This document shows, in pieces, positions 19,198 to 27,408 of a DNA stretch of 27,408 bases. Under the pieces are notes generated by a model. The model was not told the origin of the DNA and searched no databases. It saw only the letters and a program-made list of their open reading frames with translations. Each line of letters begins with the position of its first letter. The first letter of the stretch is position 1. The stretch is from Dinochytrium kinnereticum (lineage: Eukaryota > Chytridiomycota > Chytridiomycetes > Chytridiales > Chytridiaceae), in assembly GCA_027604005.1 (NCBI GenBank), contig JADGJT010000243.1, forward strand, positions 8,456-35,863, in the 5' to 3' direction. The position numbers and the translations under genes were made by a program.

Positions 19198-19697
19198 CGT
19201 TGGCCTCAAGAGTCAAATCTGATTATTATTTTTGACAAAATGCGATTTGGCCCTTGGCTGCCTCCACCACGAATTGGTCGCGATGCATTTATCATTGAAT
19301 GGACTCTGCCCGCTGGGGTAAAGAGCATCGACTGGAGAGGGTCTTTATGTTTGGGCATCCCTCAGTTCAATTTGCAATTGGTCGAGATCAACGTGCGCGT
19401 ATTATTTGAAAAAAAAAAACAACAAACACCATCTGCTCCTGTATAGGCATTGCAATTGTAGTTATTGACTCAAAAAGGGTTGGTTACGAGTTGAAAGGAT
19501 AGAAAAACCGATAAAAGAAGAACAGAGTGAATGAAAACAGTTTCATAAATATCACTATTAGTATGTCTGCACGTCAATTGACGTTTAGAAACAACCGAAA
19601 AAACCCGTACAGAGAGAGCATCAGGGAAAGGAATTGAAGAAAGAAAGAAAGAAAGAAAGAAAAGCATAAAAAAAGTTCAAAACGCTTTCCAATAAAA
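19198..19697. other. Intergenic, with a GAAA microsatellite
   Basis: About 500 bp between the start of the DUF2045 gene and the stop of the fungalysin gene, both on the minus strand. The plus-strand frame running in from 18961 has no recognisable content. A (gaaa)n microsatellite of about 27 bp lies at 19637-19663, just past the fungalysin stop. I saw nothing else. Confidence 0.6.
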
Positions 19698-21972
19698 TCA
19701 ACATCCAGCCGGCACATTAAACGCGTTCGTATAAGGCGCTGCCGTAACTCCCAACCCCCTCTTCGCAAACGCTCTCCAGATAGCACACCTAAACCTCCCA
19801 TTATGATTCACAGTTTCCGCCTGCAGAAACGCATTTCTGGCATCCACAAAGGAAGGATTGCAAGGCTACGTAGAACGCAAAAGAAAAAGGAAAAATAAAG
19901 ATGTCAGGCACAACTCCCCACAGCTCAACCTCAAAGAAAGACACCACCAAGCAAACCCTCACCTGCAACTTCAAAGCATCCACAAGATTTTGCATGAACC
20001 GAATGTTTCCAGCCTGCGATGTCGACAGAGCAAGGTCCGCCTCATATCCCGCGACCTCCACCATGTTCCAATACACTTCATACAACATGGTCGACCACAC
20101 CTCACCAACATTGTGCACAACGGACAGAGTCTGAAGGTTAGAGTAAAGCAGGGGGTTGGTCGCCGTATTCGTGGAATAGGGATACCGTCTGATGCCTCCA
20201 GCACGGTTAAACGAGTACGCGCCAATGACCTTATTGGTCGCACGGGTATCAGTTGACTTCATCGTAGCCCACCAAGCAACAGTGTCGGACCACCCCTCAC
20301 CCATCCCCCCAGAAATAGTCGTAGCAAGGCAGTTGGGATTAGAAGGCCCTCCAGTGAGACGGTTGGTCAATCCATGAGTGAGCTCATGGAGTATAACACC
20401 ATTGTCCATGCCAGTATCCCGAGAGGGATTAGCCGCGTTGCATGTGTAAAAATTCATAACAGGCGTAAAACCATCACCCGGGGTTGCAAAGTTGGCGTTG
20501 CAGTTCCCACCGGGAACTTGAGCGTTAGCTTGAATGGCGTCATTCCCGCTTCCACCTTTTCCGTTATTGTTTGCCTGAAAATTGCCAGCCGCCTCTGTGA
20601 AGCCGTATTTGTAAAAAACGTCATGATATTTGTTGGTAACGTAAAAGATGTTCACAACTGAAGCGCTAAAGGAAGTGGAAGGCTGGCTGGTCGTCGTGTA
20701 AGTGTAGTCAAACTGTTGGCCGTTCCCCGAAGAAACAGTTTGGTCCAAGTAGGACGCTCGCACGTTGTTGCCCTGAGTGTTAAGCTCGCCATTCGCCAAT
20801 GTCGAGGAATGCCAACCAAGCGGCGAGGAAGACCCATCGGCTGGTCGTGTGATTCTCTGAGTTCCATCCCACAGGCTGTCCTTGTTGAAGGGAATGGCTC
20901 TATACACCGGGCGGTCGGTAGGCAAAGGGCTAGCGGTTGAACTTGTTGACGCTGGCGGCCTTGTCGATGTTGAAATCCTGGTTGTTGTTGACCGTTTGTA
21001 ACCAAAATCGCTCACCCAGTTGTTTGCCGCCAGAATCTTGCCCGAAGTGCCTGAAACCCAAAAGTTATACCTTGAAACAGCAACGATACCGCAAAGATGA
21101 AGCGTAAAAAGAGCAAAATGGCAATGGTCAGCTAAAACACAACAACAATATAACAAACGGAGAAAAGCCTTCGAAAAGCCCACGAGAAAGAAAAAAGGTA
21201 TTAACCATGCAGTCTCCGTCTTGACCACCAAGTCCCAGATAGGATCAAGATCTCCCGACGGAAGATAATAAAGTTTTGGAATCGCCGAGACGTCCGTCTG
21301 CGCAAAGGGCGCGCCAGTGATCGTCTTTCCGTCCGGGGACATTTTGAGTCTAGAAATGATATCTATCGGATTGTAGCCCAGACCCTTTGCCACCTCGACC
21401 AAGGCCTGAATGGCGGTCGTTTTTGCACCGGATTTCATCTGGAGTTTTCCACCGTCGATGGATGCTGATCCGGCGCTTATGACGGTGCCCTTGGAATCCA
21501 CGTTGACGTTGGATATCAGGTTGACCACCGGTAGATTGTTCACCATGTGAGCCAAGTATATGTTGGTCACGCCGTTTCCGCTTGACGACACTCTTTTATG
21601 GAGTTTCAAGAGAAAAATACGTTAAAATATTGAAAGGTGACGACCATTCAACCAAACACGAGAGACAGAAGGAACAAGAACGATGGGGTCAATAAAACAG
21701 CCATACTTGTTAGAGATTGAAAGCTGCGACTCCTGCGTCTTGGTCAACCCCGAGATGAATTGTTTGGCAATATCCTCCGGTTTCCCGACTGGAGCAAAAG
21801 AAGAGTCCATAATCTCCCTGAAGACTCTTGGCGGAATGCCAATCTTGGGAAACGACGCTGCGAAGCTCGACACCACAGCGGCTAGTGGGACAGCCGCACA
21901 TGTCACAATCAAATATGCCAGCGCAACGATCACCGCTGCAGCACGACGGAGAGTGATCTTGGTGACGGCCAT
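19698..21972 (-). CDS. MEP: Secreted fungalysin, M36 zinc metalloprotease
   Basis: Extracellular metallo-endopeptidase made as a pre-pro-protein. Exons 21972-21707, 21592-21206, 21070-19963 and 19865-19698 join to 642 aa, the usual size for the family. The N-terminal 28 residues form a signal peptide (a basic start, then AAAVIVALAYLIVTCAA). The propeptide contains an FTP-type inhibitory segment (VTNIYLAHMVNNLPVVNLIS). The catalytic zinc site is HELTHG, with His446, Glu447 and His450, and the third ligand is Glu476 in GGMGEGWSD. SVVHNVGEVWSTMLYEVYWN and the C-terminal NPSFVDARNAFLQA and IWRAFAKRGLGV ending NVPAGC are typical. The second residue after His446 is Leu where many fungalysins have Tyr (HEYTHG). 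Promoter space upstream is about 680 bp. Confidence 0.95.
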
Positions 21973-22650
21973 TCCGCGGTTGACTGAAAGGCAGCGATGG
22001 GAAGTTTCCTGAGGCTCCGTTGGCCTGCAAACCAGCCTGAGGGTCCAGCGCGCATCCCTTCAAACCAGGGTCCGACTTGCGTTTTTGGTGACAAACTCAT
22101 GTTCGCAAGGCCGGACGAAGGGTTCACCTCGTGTGTGAGCAGTGAGGGAGCGGATGACGGATCGACGCCATCGACGTTGCTTGCGATAAGGGCACATTGA
22201 TCGGTGACAATATGTCGAGCAGGTGTTGGGTGAGCGTCGCTTGATGCGGAAAGAGCTTTTGAACTGCCGTCCTTGAGAGGGGGCCTTCCCATCATGGGTC
22301 ATGGCCGTATCTTTGAGCTTTCGTCCGCTAGGGGAAAAAGACGACTGATGCATACAGTCGTCATCATGCCATGCTTGTGGAATGCTCCACGGAAGATGAT
22401 ACCCAGTCCTGCGCTGCCTCCTACATGTAAATTACAGCACGCAAAAGTTCTGCAATATAGCCCCATCTCCCCGTCTAACTTTTGTCTCCTTTTTTCAATG
22501 ATGTATCGGAAACCGTCCTGCTCATCTCTAAAAACGCGTCGCGTCATGTTCCCCAATACGAGTAAATCACGTATTCGCGGCAGACATTTCCAGGCCAGGC
22601 AAAAGCGGCAAGCGTCGAGTGTCATTTTCTTGTACATCCTCCCCACAATA
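21973..22650. promoter_or_regulatory. Divergent intergenic region, fungalysin/coilin-like
   Basis: These 678 bp separate the fungalysin start (minus) from the coilin-like start (plus). Frames at 21930-22295 (minus) and 22273-22650 (plus) show no conserved content. The plus-strand frame is continuous with the coilin-like exon 1, so an N-terminal extension from an ATG near 22500 cannot be ruled out, but that sequence is Arg/Ser-rich and unlike the family. Confidence 0.5.
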
Positions 22651-25135
22651 ATGCCTGACGATGTGAACGCCGCCGCCTCGCGGTACCATCTACGCATCCG
22701 ACTTCATCAAACGAGCTCCCTGGATGTGGAGGTATACGGAGATGATGAGACGCAGAGGATCAAGTTTGAGGACCTCGCCACCGCCTCACTCCGGTTCAAG
22801 GTGTTGGTCCTTGGATCCACAACCATCCCCGAGCTGCTGAGCATCGTTCGAAGGCAATTTGATGCCATGGTTGACGTGCGCATTCATGCTAGGAGTGAAG
22901 GTACTGAATGATCTTTTACGAGATGTTCTACCCTCGTCCTATCTCCTTTTTGTTTTGCTAATTGGATTTTGTTTGGTTTGCAATAACCTCTTGCTGTGAT
23001 AAGGGATTGTCGTAGGAGATCGCACGGTGGTGGTGGAGGAGTCATGGTGAGGGGCATTTTGAGTTGACTGCCTCTGATTGAATTCGGAGGAAGCGGATGG
23101 GCTCTCCATACCGTCTCGTCACGCTAATCTTTGCTCTACTTCTTTGGTTAACCTGCCCTTCTCAAACCATCACAGTTACATCGAGTCTGCCATCGTCAGG
23201 GACGTCCACGGAGACCAAATCCTTCCACCTTTCACCGTCTCCGACCTCCTTGTCGACAACGACCTTCTCCATGTGATCGTCGCGATACCATTGGAAGCGT
23301 ACCAGAAGTCTATTCAAACTGCATCCAACAAATCTGCGCCTTCCAATGACGCGGCGGGAAAGCGAAGGAACCGAAAGAGACAAGCCTCCCCGACCAAACC
23401 TGGGCCTGCCAAGGAGACGACGGGGAGGCAGCGAAAACGCAAAAACGAGACGACGAATGTCATGGACGAGAACACAAATGTGGCTGTGATTGAGGAGCCA
23501 TCGATGTCATCGAATGTGGTCATCTCGCGAACGAGGAAGAAGAACAAGGTTCAAGAAACTCCTTCAGTGGACCAGAAGAAAGGTGAGGTGGACGTCAGTG
23601 CAGGTTTTGTTTCTCCGCCGAGCACGGTGGATGATAATGAGGATGCTCGGGCGGCACGGGATTTCATTGTTGTTGGAAGAGATCTCGCGTCGCCCGAGGA
23701 TCATGATGGCCTTCCTTTGGCGTTGAGCGGCATGGATTTGAACGGGCCTTTGGATTTGCGTGCAGTGGATGCTGATGAGGCGTTGTGTACTGGAGCATCT
23801 ATTTTGGACTCTGATGGAATGGGAGGAGGCTGTCACCAAACTTTGGATTCGAGATCAAGGAGCCACTCTTCGGATTTTGATGCGATGGAGGCGTCAGATT
23901 TGAATGCTGGAAACATCAATGTGGCTTCAGGTGTCGCTGAGGATGAGATTATACATGTGAACACTAAGAGCCTTGCTTTGGATCCGAATGATAAGTCTCT
24001 GGATTTGCACCCTGTGGTCTTATCTGTGGATGATATCGGGACTCTGGATTTGAATAGAGGTGACCCTGCTGATTTGTCTTTGGAAGATATCGGGACTCTG
24101 GATCTGAAAGCAGGAAACCCAGTGGTCTCATCTGTGGAAAACATCGGGACTCTGGATCTGAAAGCAGGAAACCCAGTGGTCTTATCTGTGGAAAAGAGCC
24201 GGACTCTGGGTGTGAAGGGTGGTAACTCTGTGGTCTCGGGTGTGGTCTCGGAGAGTGAGGCTCTATATTCAAATGCCAGAAACCCAGTGACCCCGCTTGT
24301 GGAAGATATCGAGACTCTGGATTTAAAAGGAGGGAACGCTGTGGTCTTTTGTGCGGAAGTGAGCCAGGTTGTGAAGTCTCTGGATTTGAGCCCTGTGGTC
24401 TCATCTATGAAAGAGAGCCAGACTCTGGATTTGAACGCCGGTGACCCTGCTGACTCGTTCGTGGAAGATATCGGGACTCTGGATTTAAATAGAGGTAACG
24501 CTGTGATCTCACCTGTGGAAGATATCGAGACTCTGGATTTAAAAGGAGGTAACGCTGTGGTCTCAACTGAAGGGAGCCAGACTCTGTATTCAAACTCGGA
24601 GACTTCAGTCATCTCAAATGAACTCCATCTCGCAACCAAAGTCAACAACAACGGTGATCCGACAGGAATGACGCCACCGTTCCCACAAACATCACCCAAC
24701 CGCATCGACCTCCCCCATTCACATGACCACAACGCCTCAGGTTCAAACGCAGGAGCTCGGGATGCGGAGGACGCTTTGAATTCAGGATGGAGGAAGCCAG
24801 TCTTGTGTGGGGTCACTGTGTTGCATCCGTCTCGGGGGACGCTAGAGCCGAGGATGACTTTACGACAGTATGCTGGTAGCTTTGTGCCGAGTTTTTCTCT
24901 CCGTGCTGGGAGGGTTGCTGTGGATGAAGCGTCGCGCGAGGTTGGGCGTGTGCGGGATGGAGGTGAGGAGAATGGTGAGGGTGATGTGGATGAGGATAAC
25001 GAAGAGGAGGGGAAGGGCCTGCTTCAGATGTCGATGAGAGGTTTGTTGTTTTTGTTTGTTTTTTGTTTGTTATTTTGTTGTAGTGCTTTTTTTTCTGTTG
25101 ATAGGTTTGTTCCTTATTTCTTCGTTTTGCTTTAA
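22651..25135 (+). CDS. Coilin-like nuclear protein with central tandem repeats (proposed)
   Basis: I read this as a fungal coilin, the scaffold of Cajal bodies. Exons 22651-22900, 23016-23046 and 23176 onward join in frame. The N-terminal domain (about 11-130) follows the coilin self-association fold: YHLRIRL, then LRFKVLVLGSTTIPELLSIV and RRQF, then YIESAIVRDVHGDQILPPFT and LLVDNDLLHVIV. Plant and animal coilins have the same order, with LPP before the last turn and a D-N/K-D-x-hydrophobic strand at the end. Basic clusters follow (GKRRNRKRQ, GRQRKRK, RTRKKNK), resembling nuclear localisation signals. A repeat region spans about residues 380-567, then a conserved-looking C-terminal segment (GWRKPVLCGVTVLHPSRGTL and SFSLRAGRVAVDE) that could be the atypical Tudor domain. 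The 3' end is uncertain: beyond 25040 the frame turns T-rich and hydrophobic and is probably intron or UTR. Confidence 0.65.
24032..24600 (+). repeat. 54-bp coding tandem repeat in the coilin-like gene
   Basis: About ten degenerate units with an 18-residue period; consensus (D/N)IGTLDLKAGNPVVSSVE. Units at 24086-24139 and 24140-24193 differ at only a few bases, which indicates recent duplication. Others keep only the TLDL core and vary from 17 to 20 residues. A unit near 24300 is nearly identical to one near 24517, so duplication has also skipped over neighbours. Period multiples of three keep the frame open. The same sequence opens a long false frame on the minus strand. Confidence 0.9.
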
Positions 25136-26434
25136 CCCTCCCATTTATTTTTTTTCTTCACGCTTTTCTTTTTTTTTCTCCTGCTTCTTCCTTCGATGGT
25201 TCATGTACGCGCGTGTTGTTTGTTCAGCCACGACAATTACGTTTCGCCAGCCACTGTGATTCGTTCATCTGTTCTATGTGTCTTGCGCAACCATCAAAGA
25301 AGAAGAAGGGAAGAACCATAATAAAAGCTGGTTGTTTGTGCATCGCAATAGTTGTATCTTATAAACTACATATCTTCAGCGCGTCCGAATCGTAATTGTG
25401 ATGATTAAAAGGCTTTTTTGCCTAATAATGTATAGCTTGGTGGTGCGTTTGTTTTTTTTCATTCGATGGTTGTTGGACGCGCAGGGTGGTCTGCAATGAT
25501 CGTACCGTTTCGCTAGGTGATGGTGTGGTGTTTCGTCTGTTTTAACGTGGGGTGGTTTTACGGGTACCGCAACCTCCGAAGAAGAATGAAACAACGCTAC
25601 TTGAAGCCGGGTTTTTTTTGTTTTCGTTGCATCGCGGGAAGTGGATCTGGTCTGAAGAAGATGGAAAGAACAGTACTAGAGGGCATATGTACAAAGTGGC
25701 GGCGGGAAGAGAAGAGCTGGAATGAACTTTTGTGAAAAAAAGAAAAAAAAAGATGGTTGGTATTCTTCTTTTTTTTATTTTTGCTTTCTTTCTTTTTAGA
25801 CTGAATGGTATCCTGTTCGATTGAAGCGCTCTGCTCATGCATTGATGCGGAGGAGCAAAGAACTTTAGTTGGCCGTGTTCAAGGTTGGGAAGGAAGGGAG
25901 GAGGAGGGACTGAGGCATCGCGGAATGCTTCGAAGCACTAGTCGTAGACCTGTGCGGAGATCAGTCCAAACCGAAGGATGGACTTAAATAAAACACCATA
26001 AAAAGGATTCTAAACTCCCATTCGTGCCTCACTTTTTTTAGCTTTAGTAGCATCCGAATCTTTGTCGTGGCTCGACGAAGCCATGTCGAAGATGGACTTC
26101 TTAGAAGGAAACTAAATCTCTAACGTTTGCACCATCCGTCGGTTCGGCCCCCCATCATTATCCTTACAACCATCGCTACCGTGTATAGTCGTAGACCTAT
26201 GAGGGTTCCGTAACTGCGTACCTTTTAGCTGCGAACTGTTTCAACTCTATGCAGTCCATGTGTCACTCTTAAGTTGACAAGGAAAGGGTCAAAGGTTTTT
26301 ATCGCGATCGTCTTCAACAGAACGTCTGTTTCTTCCATAGGGCCATTTGCTTTTCCTCTTCCTCTTTTTTTATTTTTATTTTTATTTTTTAATCATGATT
26401 ATCATTGTATCTTACAGCACTTGAGGTGCACCTC
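25136..26434. other. Intergenic region of 1.3 kb without recognisable genes
   Basis: The stretch is T-rich at its start (probable 3' UTR of the coilin-like gene) and contains several A/T homopolymer tracts, including one around 25733-25800 and a T-rich tract at about 26365-26392. Short frames on both strands have no recognisable content. A 13-base repeat (tagtcgtagacct) occurs at 25939-25951 and 26186-26198. No tRNA or rRNA element was seen. Confidence 0.55.
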
Positions 26435-27408
26435 AACCTCTTCCAAAAAAACCTCCGTCTCCCAACCAAAAAGACCGGGGGCACCCCTACCCCCGGACCC
26501 AGCCCCAAAGGCGACACCCGGCCAGACACAAGGCCCTCCAGACGCTTTAACGCGGTGAGGTGGCGGTGTCGGTGTCGAGGAGGGAATGAGCACCGACGAG
26601 CTGTTTGACGCCCCACCCCAGGCCGTGAGATAAAAATCACCACCGCGTCGACCACAACACCATCCCAAACAACGACAACGGCGACGCACGACCCTTTGCA
26701 AGCGCCTCCTCAACCTCCTCCAAACCTCTCCCCTCTCTCCCAACCAAAAGACCGGGGGCACCCCACCCCACAACCCCAAGGCGACACACGGGGCAGACCC
26801 CAAAGGCCTGATGATGATTCTTCCTGACGTTTTAACGTGATGGGTGGTGGTGGAGTCGATGAGGGAATGAGCGGGGGTGGTGGTGTCGGTGTCGATGAGG
26901 AATGAGCGGGGGGTTTGTGGACGCCCGGTTTGATGTCCCCCCCCACCCCCACCCCCACACCCCAATCACCACCGCGTCGAGAAAAACCTCCCAAACAACG
27001 ATAACGGCGACACGCAGAACGAACCCCTTCGCAAGCGCCTCCTCAACCTCCTCCAAACCTCTCCCCTCTCACAACCAAAAGACCGGGGGCACCCCCCGCA
27101 ACCCCAAGGCGACACCGGCCAGACCCAAGGCCTGAGGATCTTCCTGCCATTGACGTGATGAGTTGGGGTGTCGTCGATGAAAAAAAAATCACCACCGCGT
27201 CGCCACAAACCTCCCAAACCAACGAGCAAGGGCGACGCACGAACCCCTTCGCAAGCGCCTCAACCTCCTCCAAACCACCCTCTCCCAACCAAAAGACCGG
27301 GGGCACCCCACCCCCACCCCAAGGCGACACCGGCCAGACCCAAGGCCTGAGGATCTTCCTGACATTAACGCGATGAGTCGTGTCGTCGCCCAAGGCCAAT
27401 GATGATTC
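26435..27408. repeat. Degenerate GC-rich tandem repeat, truncated by window end
   Basis: Four head-to-tail units begin at 26435, 26712, 27045 and 27262 (277, 333, 217 and at least 147 bp). Each starts with aacctcctccaaac or a close variant. Each then has accaaaagaccgggggcacc, a CCCCAAGGCGACAC block, a CAAGGCCTGA block, a weak GAC(G/A)TTAACG(C/T)GATG box and, in the first three, atcaccaccgcgtcg followed by a CGCAAGCGCCTC end. Unit length varies through internal simple-repeat expansion, such as the C-rich run at 26936-26964 in unit 2. No coding pattern survives across units. This looks like a minisatellite or the edge of a larger satellite or element array. Confidence 0.85.

Noticed and set aside
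23833..24816. A 327-codon open frame on the minus strand
   Set aside because: It is the mirror of the 54-bp coding repeat in the coilin-like gene. The repeat period is a multiple of three, so an antisense frame stays open by chance. The overlapping frame at 23964-24404 has the same cause.
25939..26198. 13-base repeat tagtcgtagacct at two sites 247 bp apart
   Set aside because: Only two copies and no flanking similarity; not enough for an element or binding-site claim.
26389..27399. Several 70-190 codon minus-strand frames
   Set aside because: They are repeat translations (Gly/Arg-rich, shared between units) open in multiple frames because of GC-rich composition.
26435..27408. CRISPR-like array
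   Set aside because: Repeats are long, variable and degenerate, units are 217-333 bp, and the context is a eukaryotic nuclear genome.

Overview
This is a gene-dense, intron-rich nuclear segment of a filamentous fungus, most likely a basidiomycete (Agaricomycotina). The evidence is the many short GT-AG introns (mostly 40-75 nt, up to 17 per gene), intergenic gaps down to 10-16 bp, and fungal markers: Rtt109, a fungalysin M36 protease and an Scs3/FIT lipid protein. I rebuilt thirteen protein genes by joining exons until the reading frame closed. The lineage is inferred from gene structure and protein resemblance; nothing was searched.

Layout, left to right. CCT1 (TCP-1 alpha, +, 386-2483) converges on a FIT2/Scs3-like lipid diphosphatase gene (-, 2500-3303). 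That gene lies only 15 nt behind an unrecognised conserved helical protein gene (-, 3319-4277). A 53-bp gap separates the latter, head to head, from the large subunit of chromatin assembly factor 1 (+, 4331-6992, 18 exons). Next come an inositol-polyphosphate 5-phosphatase with an N-myristoylation signal (+, 7132-8881) and, 10 nt later, the H3K56 acetyltransferase RTT109 (+, 8892-10061). A short-chain dehydrogenase (+, 10513-11710) and a large alpha/beta serine hydrolase (+, 11937-14186) follow. Four minus-strand genes come next: a U1A/U2B''-type spliceosomal RRM protein (14371-15475), mitochondrial ribosomal protein bL35m (16389-17059), a DUF2045/KIAA0930-like protein (17513-19197) and a secreted fungalysin (19698-21972). 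The last gene (+, 22651 to about 25135) encodes a large nuclear-looking protein that I interpret as a fungal coilin, with a 54-bp tandem repeat in its middle. The right edge (26435-27408) is a degenerate, GC-rich tandem repeat that runs off the window.

Functional themes. CAF-1 and Rtt109 act in one pathway: Rtt109 acetylates H3K56 on new histones, and CAF-1 deposits those histones at replication forks through PCNA. Here they are 1.9 kb apart on the same strand. A U1A/U2B'' protein and a coilin candidate both point to snRNP biology but are not adjacent. The rest are mostly unrelated housekeeping genes packed tightly. The best candidates for something under-described are the coilin-like protein with its repeat array, two extremely close same-strand gene pairs that may be bicistronic, a run of phase-0 micro-exons carrying the CAF-1 PIP box, the duplicated C-terminal motif of Rtt109, and the edge satellite.
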